Shown: piece by piece, positions 1-9,195 of the stretch
How positions within the stretch are numbered: the first letter of the stretch is position 1
Layout: the number at the start of each line of letters is the position of its first letter
Source: Bacteroides neonati
GTDB lineage: Bacteria > Bacteroidota > Bacteroidia > Bacteroidales > Bacteroidaceae
Assembly: GCF_000499785.1 (NCBI RefSeq)
Contig: NZ_HG726020.1
Coordinates: forward strand, 434,001-498,000
Reading direction: 5' to 3'
DNA: 64,000 nt
Position numbers and translations under genes: made by a program
The notes under the pieces: model-generated
Database searches by the model: none
What the model was told of the DNA's origin: nothing
The model's input: only the letters and a program-made list of their open reading frames with translations

Positions 1-1836
1 ATCATAATCGTAATTTATGCGGCCGAAAAATCCTCTGGTAGCCCATCCATTACGTGTATCGATAATTGTTTTATCGCCTGATCCAAGCCCCAAACCAGGA
101 TTCGACGTCGAATATAAATTATTCACTGAGTTCTTCAAGTAGCTATAATCAGACTCATCTTCCTGGAATCCAGCCATCAAAGTAAAATTATGATCAGTGA
201 CTGAGAATAAATAATTGGTGTATAGATTGATTGACTGATAACGGTCTCGTGACATAGTACGAGTAAAACGACCATCTTTAGCCATTCCCAACTCGTCACG
301 CACCCCTTTAGAGGTAGTCACTCCATCAGCTGCATAAATCAGAGGTGCTACATTCAACGCTTTGCCCTCTGTATTTCCTAATTTATAAGTATAGTCAAAG
401 AAGATACGCCAATTTTTGAGTGGTTGAGCCTCAAAGCCTACAGTCATATTTATATTATCCTTCTGGGTATTGACATTCGTTCCACTTTGTAGATAAGGAA
501 TCATGGTAAGTTCTGTAAAATGTCCATTGGGATCAATAGGGCTAACTGTAGGTCTAAATCTTGCCAATGAATGATAAAACCCTTCAGATATACCTCCATC
601 ACCAAAGGGAGTATTCTGATCAGAATGCATGAATTTCGTATTGACTCTCATCTTAAGCCACTCTGTTATTTCGGAAGTAACATTCGCATTGAAGTTGAAG
701 CGCGAGTAATCCATAGACGCATATCGCATAATGCCGTCTTCCGAATAAAATCCTCCCGACACATAGTACTGTGCTTTCTTTCCACCTCCGCTAACACTCA
801 AATTGTGGTTCTGCTTAAAAGCATAATCTTTATAATGCAATTTGAAATAATCAACATTGCCCACTCCGTTTCCTGAATTCTCGAAAGCAGGATTCATAGT
901 AGCATGAGCAGGCAACTCAGACCAACAATCTACGCTTCCGGGATCTTTCATATATTGTTGTAACAACCCTAGCTTCTCATCACTATATTGTTTAGGAAGT
1001 CCGGCATTGATACATGCATCATTAAAGAAAGTTGCAAATTCATAGGAATTAGCCATCTCCGGTAATACCGTTGGCGAGTTCCATCCAACAGTACCCTGGT
1101 AATTGATGCGCATTTTCCCCTCTTCTCCTTTTTTAGTAGTAACTAGAATTACCCCATAAGCAGCACGTGCTCCATAAATAGCACAAGCTGCTGCATCTTT
1201 CAATACCGATATGTTTTCAATATCACTAGGGTTTACGTCCGACAAATTCATTTCAACACCATCTACCAATACGTATGGATTAGCGTTATTAGCAAGATTG
1301 CCCTGTCCACGCAAGGTTAAAGATCCAGTAGCTCCAGGTCGACCGGACTCATTATTCGAAACTAATAATCCAGGGATTAATCCTTGTAAGCTTTGTGTAG
1401 CATCCACCACCGGACGACGACTTAACTCATTTCCGCTAACTGCAGAAACCGATCCGGTCAAATTCACTTTCTTCTGCACTCCATACCCTACCACTACGAC
1501 TTCATCCAATACCTCTGTATCTTCAAGCAATGTCACCGATAACACTTTTTCCCCATCTAAATGAATTGTTTGAGGAGTATAACCGATATAGGATATTTTG
1601 AGGACACCTTTGGGACCCACATTATTTAATGTAAATTCGCCATTCAAATCAGTAATAGTACCATTCGAAGTTCCATCAACTAAGATACTAGCACCAATAA
1701 TAGGCTCGTTTGCCTTGTCAAAAACATTGCCTTTAATAGATAAAGACTGTGCCACTGCTGTTGTAGAGAAGAGAAAAAGAGCAACAATAATTGTCAAATT
1801 CCAAAAAATAAATAGCAGCTTCCTTTTTTGTTTCAT
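1..1836 (-). CDS. SusC-like TonB-dependent outer-membrane transporter (C-terminus beyond window)
   Basis: The first 612 residues of a SusC-family TonB-dependent receptor are visible; the beta-barrel C-terminus lies past base 1. It would import oligosaccharides across the outer membrane with a SusD partner. The start is the ATG at 1836, followed by a signal peptide. A carboxypeptidase-regulatory-like domain comes next (residues about 30-110), then the typical SusC stretch ending VVVVGYGVQKKVNLTGSVS, then the plug domain with an ILVTTKKG-type segment. It lies 241 bp after the GH2 gene, behind a terminator, so it probably has its own promoter or depends on read-through. It is the second SusC homologue of the locus; its SusD partner would lie to the left of the window. 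Confidence 0.93.
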   Translation of the reverse strand, partial: MKQKRKLLFIFWNLTIIVALFLFSTTAVAQSLSIKGNVFDKANEPIIGASILVDGTSNGTITDLNGEFTLNNVGPKGVLKISYIGYTPQTIHLDGEKVLSVTLLEDTEVLDEVVVVGYGVQKKVNLTGSVSAVSGNELSRRPVVDATQSLQGLIPGLLVSNNESGRPGATGSLTLRGQGNLANNANPYVLVDGVEMNLSDVNPSDIENISVLKDAAACAIYGARAAYGVILVTTKKGEEGKMRINYQGTVGWNSPTVLPEMANSYEFATFFNDACINAGLPKQYSDEKLGLLQQYMKDPGSVDCWSELPAHATMNPAFENSGNGVGNVDYFKLHYKDYAFKQNHNLSVSGGGKKAQYYVSGGFYSEDGIMRYASMDYSRFNFNANVTSEITEWLKMRVNTKFMHSDQNTPFGDGGISEGFYHSLARFRPTVSPIDPNGHFTELTMIPYLQSGTNVNTQKDNINMTVGFEAQPLKNWRIFFDYTYKLGNTEGKALNVAPLIYAADGVTTSKGVRDELGMAKDGRFTRTMSRDRYQSINLYTNYLFSVTDHNFTLMAGFQEDESDYSYLKNSVNNLYSTSNPGLGLGSGDKTIIDTRNGWATRGFFGRINYDYD

Positions 1837-2000
1837 AATACGTTAGATTTAATTTAAATATTAACAAAATTGTAATCCATGCTGTGTTTTCATATAAAGA
1901 TTACGTAGCAAAATTACGGTCAGCTATCCACTTTCTTATTCTTGAAACGTCTATTTCTTGTCTTAAAACGTCTAATTCACGCAATAAAAGACATATTAAA

Positions 2001-2051
2001 GAAAAAAATCTTCTCCCTCCCTTCAACAAAACAGAAAGGAGAGAGAAGATT
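2001..2051 (-). terminator. Rho-independent terminator after the GH2 gene
   Basis: On the minus strand a stem of about 14 bp (AATCTTCTCTCTCC pairing with GGGAGGGAGAAGATT) is followed by a run of T. It lies 27 bp after the GH2 stop codon and closes the lyase/GH88/GH2 transcript. The remaining intergenic stretch to 1837 shows no gene. Confidence 0.8.
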
Positions 2052-2077
2052 ATGATACTTTGAAGTCGATCTTTACA

Positions 2078-4150
2078 TTACTGGATAAATGGATTACGGC
2101 TATAGGTTACTGTTACTTGATCGCTCAACGGATGCTTACCGGGAGTAACAACTCGAATCACATTTTCTCCTTCTTGCAAGCTCACACCTTTCCATATAAC
2201 AGTAGCAAAACCATCGGTTTTCTGCTTACCTTGACTTACATTGTTAACAAACAGCTCCACCTCGGGTGCTGTTGTAAAAGCCATGATCGTTTGTTCGGGC
2301 TGGGTACGAAGAGTGCATCGCTTTTCGGCTAAGTAAAGCGTCGGTTCTTGTTTGTTCCAATTGGCCTTATAGAAATAAAAAGCGTCTTTCCTTACTTTGC
2401 GGTCGAAAGTAACAAGCCCTTTATCATTAATACCCGGTCGATCTCCCTCTGTACGGTGTGCAGCTCCAAAGTCGAACATATTCCACACAAACGTTCCCCA
2501 AACAAAAGGACGGTCGGCAATGATTTTCCAGTTCTCCATGTGGTAATACGTTTGCCAGTTCTCTGGATGCCACCATCCTGCCGGTGCAGGTTGCTTCAAT
2601 GAATCTTGCTGATGATAAATACTCGCTCCTGCTCCATATTCGCTGATACCAATACGCAGTTGAGGATGTTTCTTATGCGTTTGATCAAGGAATGTGGCAA
2701 GTGTGCGAGGCGTGCTGCCATACCAACCGTCATAGCGATTCCATGCAATGTTTTCTGTTAAGAAGTTCAAAGATCCATCTTGATTACTGGCAGAGGTAGT
2801 GGGACGGGTTGGGTCTTCCCGTTTGGACAATGCATTTAGCTCTTTTACATACTCCACGGGATTATCACCCACTTCCTTCAATTCATTGAACATACCCCAA
2901 AAGCAAATAGCAGGATGATTGTAGTGCTGACGTATTAACTCTATCAGCTGAAGCTTACCGTTTTCGCGAAATGAAGTTTGGTCAACAAATCCTTTATCGG
3001 CATAGCCTCCTGGACCTACAAATGGGATTTCTGCCCAAGTAATGATACCGTATTTATCCATCAAATCGTATACATAAGAAGCCTGCGGATAGTGTGCTAA
3101 ACGAACAGCATTGACTCCCATCTCCAGCATAAGCGCTACATCCTCTTCATGGTGGCAAGGACGAAGTGCATTGCCCACCTCTGCCCGGTCTTGATGGCGG
3201 CATACACCTTTCAACGCTATATGTTCGCCATTCAGGAAAAAGCCTTTATCGGGATCGGTATGGTAATAACGCAATCCCAACGGTTGCTTCACGCTATCCA
3301 CCAGCTTACCTCCTTTGAACAGTTCTACTGTAACCTGATACATAAACGGATCTTTACGCCCATTCCACAAACGCGGTTTCTTGATAGATATAGGAACCTG
3401 AGTCTGTAAAGCAGCATTGGAAGCCAAAGAAACATGGCTGGTTTGGCGGCTGATTAACTTTGCTCCATCGTTCACTTGTACACGAAGTTCCACGTCTTGC
3501 GCGGCTGTTTTATTATCCAAATTTACTTTGACCATTACATCGGCCTGATTACGATTCACTGACTCTTGCACTAAGTATACACCCGGCGAAGCATGATCTA
3601 AGGGAGAGATACAGGTCGGTTCGGTTATAAGCAAGTGTACATCCCGATAGATACCGCCATAGAAATTGAAATCGCCCACCAATGGCATTACATCCAGTTG
3701 CTCGGCATTATTGGCACGTACCAACAGAGAGTTCTTCTGTCCATATTCGACCTGATCGGTAATTTCAAAGACAAAAGCTGCATATCCTCCGCGATGCTCG
3801 CCGATGTGTTTACGGTTCACAAATACATTGGCAATACTATTCACACCGTCGAAACGTAAAAACAGTCGCTTACCTTTCCATTCGGGACGTATATAGAGTG
3901 TCTTTTCGTAGTTGCCAATACCCCGTTTATAGTCTGCCTTGCCCGATTGAGCATCCTGGCCATTCCACGTATGCGGCAAATCTACTCGTTGCGTATGCTT
4001 TTGTACTTGGTGAGAGAAACGGAACGCCCAATTATCATTCAATATAATCTCTTGTCTCTGTGCCGAAGCCGACATTAATCCTAAAAAGAGGTAAAAAAGA
4101 AGTCCTACCCCTATCCTCTTTCCTGTGTTTCTTGTGTTCATTCTCATCAT
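2078..4150 (-). CDS. Glycoside hydrolase family 2 enzyme (beta-galactosidase/beta-glucuronidase type)
   Basis: A secreted or periplasmic GH2 exo-acting enzyme of 690 residues. A signal peptide (residues about 12-30, ending SASAQ) precedes the sugar-binding jelly-roll domain, an immunoglobulin-like domain and the TIM barrel. The family acid/base glutamate is in CFWGMFNELKE (about residue 422) and the nucleophile in GISEYGAG (about residue 505). The substrate could be a beta-galactoside, beta-glucuronide or related sugar; sequence alone does not decide. The ATG overlaps the GH88 stop by one base (TAATG), which indicates translational coupling. With the upstream lyase and GH88 it fits sequential removal of sugars from oligosaccharides released by a lyase. 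ATG codons at 4147 and 4141 are alternative starts. Confidence 0.93.
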   Translation of the reverse strand: MMRMNTRNTGKRIGVGLLFYLFLGLMSASAQRQEIILNDNWAFRFSHQVQKHTQRVDLPHTWNGQDAQSGKADYKRGIGNYEKTLYIRPEWKGKRLFLRFDGVNSIANVFVNRKHIGEHRGGYAAFVFEITDQVEYGQKNSLLVRANNAEQLDVMPLVGDFNFYGGIYRDVHLLITEPTCISPLDHASPGVYLVQESVNRNQADVMVKVNLDNKTAAQDVELRVQVNDGAKLISRQTSHVSLASNAALQTQVPISIKKPRLWNGRKDPFMYQVTVELFKGGKLVDSVKQPLGLRYYHTDPDKGFFLNGEHIALKGVCRHQDRAEVGNALRPCHHEEDVALMLEMGVNAVRLAHYPQASYVYDLMDKYGIITWAEIPFVGPGGYADKGFVDQTSFRENGKLQLIELIRQHYNHPAICFWGMFNELKEVGDNPVEYVKELNALSKREDPTRPTTSASNQDGSLNFLTENIAWNRYDGWYGSTPRTLATFLDQTHKKHPQLRIGISEYGAGASIYHQQDSLKQPAPAGWWHPENWQTYYHMENWKIIADRPFVWGTFVWNMFDFGAAHRTEGDRPGINDKGLVTFDRKVRKDAFYFYKANWNKQEPTLYLAEKRCTLRTQPEQTIMAFTTAPEVELFVNNVSQGKQKTDGFATVIWKGVSLQEGENVIRVVTPGKHPLSDQVTVTYSRNPFIQ

Positions 4151-5370
4151 TATTTTATTGTTTGATTTTCTAGTTCTTTCTTACGTTTCAATGCTTCCAA
4201 ATAGTAATAGTCCGCATAATTCAAGGGTACATCAATCTCACTGTTGTGAGGAATACTACCCACGCTGTGCATTAATAAAAAGCGTCCGTTCTCTCCTACC
4301 TTCGCACGGTATGCAGGGGCAGAAAGACTCTCCATTATGCGGTCGGCATATTCTTTATAGGAGGCTGCCTTGGGCACATCATACGTACTAATCTCATATA
4401 GTGCCGAAGCAATACAAGAAGCCGAAGAAGCATCACGCGGTTCATTGGGAATATTAGGTGCATCCATGTCCCAATAAGGGATTAAATCTTCGGGCATCTT
4501 TGGATGATTTTTCATCAGCTCGAACGTTTTCAGTGCTTGGTCGAGGTATTTACGGTCTTTCGTCTCACGATAGCATACTGTAAAACCATAAATAGCCCAT
4601 GCTTGCCCACGAGACCAGATTGACTCGTCTGCATATCCTTGTGCCGTCTGTTTGTGACGTACCTCACCAGTCTCAATACTATAATCCACTACATGGTAGC
4701 AACTTCCGTCCGGACGAAAATGCTCGGCAAGTGTACGATCTGCATGATCGACTGCTATTTGATAGAAAGTAGAGTCACCGGATAGCTTCGTCGCCTCAAA
4801 CAATAATTCAAGATTCATCATATTATCAATAATCACAGGGCATTCCCATCCACGTTCGCTCTGCCAACTGTTTCCTTTTACATCCCAACTCTGTATTATT
4901 TTAGCATTAGGACGAAAGCGAGTAGAAAGAGAACGAGCTGCCTGCTTCATAACATTAACGTATGCTGTATCGGGAGCCAAACGAAGTCCGTTTCCAAAGC
5001 TACAGTTAATGATAAATCCGATGTCATGATGCCAAGTCAAATTCTCTGCTTTACGAATAGCAGCCGTATATTTTTTTGCCAATGGCAGATAAGTGGTATC
5101 ACCTGTTAGTTCGTACAAATACCAGATGCTACCGGGAAAGAACCCACTGCGCCAGTCACTATATCCGCAGTAATATACTTCGCCTTTACTATTAAGCGTT
5201 ACAGGATTCAAACATTTTCCACTTGCTTCGATCGTGTCAATGGCAAGACCTAGCTGAGCTTTGGCAAAATCTACATTTTCTTGAATAAACGGGCTTACCG
5301 ACCGAGTGTTAGAGCATGCCATACACATCAGCGTGCAAGCAGCTCCTACCATTAGTTTAAATTTCGTCAT
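4150..5370 (-). CDS. GH88 unsaturated glucuronyl hydrolase
   Basis: GH88 enzymes hydrate and release the 4,5-unsaturated uronic acid that a polysaccharide lyase leaves at the non-reducing end. The 406-residue protein starts with a lipoprotein signal (lipobox ending MACS, Cys19). The two aspartates expected for the family are in HHDIGF (Asp116) and IIDNMMN (Asp182). The alpha/alpha-barrel signatures WSRGQAWAIYGF, DASSASCIASALYEIS and DYYYLEALKR are all present. The length is close to the family norm. It sits between the lyase (20 bp upstream) and GH2 (1-base overlap), the usual functional pairing with a lyase. Confidence 0.93.
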   Translation of the reverse strand: MTKFKLMVGAACTLMCMACSNTRSVSPFIQENVDFAKAQLGLAIDTIEASGKCLNPVTLNSKGEVYYCGYSDWRSGFFPGSIWYLYELTGDTTYLPLAKKYTAAIRKAENLTWHHDIGFIINCSFGNGLRLAPDTAYVNVMKQAARSLSTRFRPNAKIIQSWDVKGNSWQSERGWECPVIIDNMMNLELLFEATKLSGDSTFYQIAVDHADRTLAEHFRPDGSCYHVVDYSIETGEVRHKQTAQGYADESIWSRGQAWAIYGFTVCYRETKDRKYLDQALKTFELMKNHPKMPEDLIPYWDMDAPNIPNEPRDASSASCIASALYEISTYDVPKAASYKEYADRIMESLSAPAYRAKVGENGRFLLMHSVGSIPHNSEIDVPLNYADYYYLEALKRKKELENQTIK

Positions 5371-5390
5371 CTTTTATTGGTTATAATTGT

Positions 5391-7307
5391 TTATAGTTGT
5401 TTGATTGAATAAGTATAATCTCCTGTTTTTGTTATTGCTTTAGCCTTGAGTATAATACGGTATATTTGTTTGCCCCACACATCGGATAAACGCTTATCGG
5501 TAAGTGGAATCGCCTCTAATACTGTATCAAACTGTGCCGGGTTATATGTCAACAAGGCTCTTTGTCCATTCACCGAAATAATTACTTTACCGGGAACAGA
5601 CGAATCTACGTCACCCCAAGTCATGAAGTGAACGATATTCTTTTCAATAGTCTCACCTAACTCGAACGTATCGTTTATCTGAAGCTTGTCTCCTTTAAGT
5701 ACATACGATCGCATCCAACTCTTCACCTTTGCGCTCTCAGGATAAGCAGTGGCAATATCGGCAGAAAACATCTTCTTTTTCGAATCAAACTTCACTTGAG
5801 TTGCTTTATAGTTTCGTCCATTCTGTTGGGCCACTCCGTTAATCATCGGAAGATTGTGATAGTTACTTTGCATTGTCCAGATAGAATAGCGCTCACTACT
5901 AAATGTCTGACGGGTATAAGTTCCTACTCCCGCATCGATCAAGATTGGAGAATTGTTGATCCATACCGAGAAGGAACCTGCATCGTTGTGATTATGGCTT
6001 TCATCATTGTATCCTCCCTTAGCTGCAAAAAACATCCCGGATTTGTTTTTCATATAACAAAACTCTGTTTCCGGATACCATATTTGTAGAGGAGTAACGT
6101 GATTGGGAGTCGTTGCTTCCAACTCTTCGCGGATCAAAAGTGTCTGCATAGTACGATAAAAGTCGCGATTACGGGGTAGTTTACGATCGTTCATTAACGC
6201 AGCAAAATGTATCATCTCATCACTACCTACTGCCTTACCAAAGCGATATATAAGGGGAGCATCTCCTCCCCCCTTAGCAGAGGCATCGGCAAAGTTGACT
6301 ACCCATCCATCTCCAATGTACGAGCGAGAAATATATTCGCCTATATTCTTAATCATCGGATGCCCTAATAGCGATACTTTTCCGGCCGTTATAGTAGAGA
6401 GTAAATCGAGGTAATCAAAGAGTTTTCCACCGGCATGTCCCCAATAGGAAGGGCCTTCCTCGCAAGCTCCATCACTATGAACATAGTTCAAAAAGCGATC
6501 AACCGACTGCATTGTACGATAAACACCTGCTGCCAGCTTTTCGGGATCATTTTCTAATAACATCAAACATTGCAGTACATTACTGTTGCACCAAGGATTC
6601 CAGTTATTGACCATCGTAGTAGGGGTAGCCCGAAATGCCTGCCACCAATAATAGTTGGCATCATTCATATAAGGTTCGATGGTTCGTTTCTCTAACTCGT
6701 AACGCAAACGAACAGCAATGCTGGGATTTACCTTATCAAACTCGTTGTGCAGGAGGTAATAGACCCATGAAAGCATCGACGATAAGTCGCCGGATGTCAA
6801 ATCGATCAACTGTTCCCGGTGATCGGGCAATGATCGATGTATCTTTTGGGTAATAAGATGTGCAGATAGTGCCCATGAAGTCATCTCGCAGGTATGAAAC
6901 ACACCGTTAATCAACTGTGGAATAAAACGCCCCTTTCCTTCGGCCAGCTCTGCCATCAGCAGGTCTATCATTGCCAGGTTGTTATCACCGAAAGGAGTTT
7001 CCATTACCTGTCTCGACCCACTCCGTTCAAACTCGATATAATCCATTGCTTTCACTACTTTCCATTCGTAGTTTAGCTGTTGCTCTCCACGTTTTATGTA
7101 CTCGCTTTTAGTCGCTCCAAATAACTTATCCCATCCTACACGGTCGGTATAATCAGGATATGTAACCCACTTCTGATTCAAGACGAGAGCCGATTTGAGC
7201 AAATTCGGATTGGTCATTTGTTGTAACAAATTTCTTTCTACGTATGCGCTTGCCTTTGACACGCACAAGCTAAGAAGTATAAAGGTTATGATTCGTACTA
7301 TCTTCAT
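5391..7307 (-). CDS. Heparinase II/III-family polysaccharide lyase
   Basis: This 638-residue protein has a signal peptide (ending SKASA), an alpha/alpha toroid N-terminal half and a beta-sheet C-terminal half with the family signature ESHNHNDAGSFSVW (about residues 432-446). Such lyases cleave uronic-acid glycans by beta-elimination and leave unsaturated uronyl ends. The next gene, GH88, would process those ends. Exact PL family (PL12, 15, 17, 21, 33 and others share this fold) cannot be assigned here, so the substrate may be a glycosaminoglycan or another uronate polymer. It is the first gene after the susD terminator. Confidence 0.88.
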   Translation of the reverse strand: MKIVRIITFILLSLCVSKASAYVERNLLQQMTNPNLLKSALVLNQKWVTYPDYTDRVGWDKLFGATKSEYIKRGEQQLNYEWKVVKAMDYIEFERSGSRQVMETPFGDNNLAMIDLLMAELAEGKGRFIPQLINGVFHTCEMTSWALSAHLITQKIHRSLPDHREQLIDLTSGDLSSMLSWVYYLLHNEFDKVNPSIAVRLRYELEKRTIEPYMNDANYYWWQAFRATPTTMVNNWNPWCNSNVLQCLMLLENDPEKLAAGVYRTMQSVDRFLNYVHSDGACEEGPSYWGHAGGKLFDYLDLLSTITAGKVSLLGHPMIKNIGEYISRSYIGDGWVVNFADASAKGGGDAPLIYRFGKAVGSDEMIHFAALMNDRKLPRNRDFYRTMQTLLIREELEATTPNHVTPLQIWYPETEFCYMKNKSGMFFAAKGGYNDESHNHNDAGSFSVWINNSPILIDAGVGTYTRQTFSSERYSIWTMQSNYHNLPMINGVAQQNGRNYKATQVKFDSKKKMFSADIATAYPESAKVKSWMRSYVLKGDKLQINDTFELGETIEKNIVHFMTWGDVDSSVPGKVIISVNGQRALLTYNPAQFDTVLEAIPLTDKRLSDVWGKQIYRIILKAKAITKTGDYTYSIKQL

Positions 7308-7345
7308 TGATAAAGTGTATTAATTTAATGGTGCTAAGATAAGAG

Positions 7346-7403
7346 AAAAAAACCTCTTCACCTGATATATTCTGAAAATACACTCAGATGAAGAGGTTTT
7401 TTT
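7346..7403 (-). terminator. Hairpin terminator or attenuator between susD-like gene and lyase
   Basis: Minus-strand arms AACCTCTTCATCTGA and TCAGGTGAAGAGGTT pair around a loop of about 20 nt and are followed by seven T. The 5' flank is A-rich, so the element may work in both directions. It lies directly after the SusD-like stop codon and should lower expression of the downstream lyase genes relative to SusC/SusD. Confidence 0.8.
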
Positions 7404-7417
7404 ATTCGTAATTATAT

Positions 7418-9181
7418 TTAATTAATCCAACCAGGGTTCTGAGTCAGATTATCATTCATATTAATTTCAGTACTAGGGATAGCCCAGATATAATAGTGGT
7501 CACCTCCCCAAGAGTTATCGTATTGTGACTCACCCCAGATTTGCTTCAAGCCTGCACCGGGGAAGAACTTAGACTCTTTCCATGTGTTCCAACGTATCTC
7601 ATCGAAGAAGTTTACACCTTCGCCATTAAACTCCCAACGACGTTCTTTCTGTATACGCACTCTCAGTTCATCTTGTCCGTTTACAGTTGTATAAGCATTG
7701 CTATTCAATGGAGCAACTCCAGCCCGGTTTCGAACTTGATTAACATAAGTAATGGCTTCTTCCACTTTATTTCCACCTTGTTCATTAAGAGCCTCAGCCA
7801 GACCGAGTAGTACGTCTGCATAACGAATCAACGGGAAATCGATTGGCGAATAGCTTCTGTTAGGAATCTCACTTGCTCCCTCGGCTACAAACTTACGGAA
7901 CAAATAATAATAACGGTTATTAGTATCTGTTTTTAAGTCAAACCATGGTGCCAAGTTATTAGCGAATGGCCAACGAAGGCTGTATTTATACGAGGTAGCA
8001 CCATCTGCACCCAGATACTCAGAATAAGGAGTTATAATAGAGGCGGTTAGGCGAGGATCACGATTTTCGTATGCCTTCTTAATGCGAGCTTCATTACCAA
8101 CATCCATATATTTACTCATATCTGCTTTTTGATTCTCTGCCATAGCCTTTTTCTGTTGGGGAGTCATATTATCACGTAAGAAGTAGACCGCTCTGGCTTT
8201 TTTGTCCATCTCGTTATAGCCGGGTATCACATCATCCCAGTTAAAAGGTTTTCCATCTGCCCATTCATAGCTTTCGACAAAATCGGTGTTTACCAAATAG
8301 GTATTCCAACAAGATCCGAATGTAGATCGAGTACCATAACGAAAACTCATCTCGTTACCGTATCCGCTGAGTCCGATACATTGCACAGACAAGACCATTT
8401 CTTCGCACTGTTCGTTAGCTTCTTTGAATAGGGCTTTGTAACCGCCGGTTCCTACATATAATTTATGCCCCATATCGCCTACCTTTTTAAAGTCAGCTTC
8501 GGCTTTTGCCCACTCCTTAGTCCAAAGATACACTTTACCTCGTAAAGCATAAGCAGCAGCTTTGCTGATACGCCCCACACTCACATCCCGTGCAGCATAT
8601 CTATCAGGCAAATTGGTTTCATTGATACAATCTGTTAAATCAGCTAAAACCGTTTCCCATATTTTAGTTTCTGTTTCACGTCCTTTGATACACTCTTTCA
8701 ATTCAACGGGTTCCAAATATAAAGGCACCCCCTTGAATACCATATTGAGTTTATAGTAGAAGAATGCCCGTAAAAACTTTGATTCGGCTATCAAACGTTT
8801 CCTTTTAGCGTCATCCATTGGGGCTTTAGGCAGATTGGTTATTGCATCATTGGCACGATGTATACCCTCATAATGCTCTTTCCAATAATCGCTAAACAGA
8901 CTTATTGATGCAGTCGCATTTCCTTTCAACAATGCATAATCAGGATCGCGACCGTCACTGGAAACACCATAACAATCAAAAGTATATAATCCCAATCCTA
9001 CATTCGTTTTACGAAGTACGCTATAAATACCTGTTACCCCTTGATCAGCCAGATTTTCAGTAGTCCACATACTCCCGGAACTTACCGAACTGTACGGGTT
9101 CAAGTCGAGCAGATCACCTCGACAGCTGCTCAATGCAATAACTGCAGCTGACATTAAAACTATATTTTTAATTTTTTTCAT
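7418..9181 (-). CDS. SusD-like glycan-binding lipoprotein
   Basis: A 587-residue SusD/RagB-family surface lipoprotein that caps the SusC channel and binds glycan. It begins with a lipoprotein signal (ALSSC, Cys20) followed by the typical DLLDLNPYSSVSSGSMW start. It contains the TPR-like segments (LRAFFYYKLNMVF, AYALRGKVYLWTKEW) and the family C-terminal stretch RIQKERRWEFNGEGVNFFDE. It starts 14 bp after the SusC stop, the standard SusC-SusD order. Confidence 0.96.
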   Translation of the reverse strand: MKKIKNIVLMSAAVIALSSCRGDLLDLNPYSSVSSGSMWTTENLADQGVTGIYSVLRKTNVGLGLYTFDCYGVSSDGRDPDYALLKGNATASISLFSDYWKEHYEGIHRANDAITNLPKAPMDDAKRKRLIAESKFLRAFFYYKLNMVFKGVPLYLEPVELKECIKGRETETKIWETVLADLTDCINETNLPDRYAARDVSVGRISKAAAYALRGKVYLWTKEWAKAEADFKKVGDMGHKLYVGTGGYKALFKEANEQCEEMVLSVQCIGLSGYGNEMSFRYGTRSTFGSCWNTYLVNTDFVESYEWADGKPFNWDDVIPGYNEMDKKARAVYFLRDNMTPQQKKAMAENQKADMSKYMDVGNEARIKKAYENRDPRLTASIITPYSEYLGADGATSYKYSLRWPFANNLAPWFDLKTDTNNRYYYLFRKFVAEGASEIPNRSYSPIDFPLIRYADVLLGLAEALNEQGGNKVEEAITYVNQVRNRAGVAPLNSNAYTTVNGQDELRVRIQKERRWEFNGEGVNFFDEIRWNTWKESKFFPGAGLKQIWGESQYDNSWGGDHYYIWAIPSTEINMNDNLTQNPGWIN

Positions 9182-9195
9182 CTTTGTGTCTTTAT

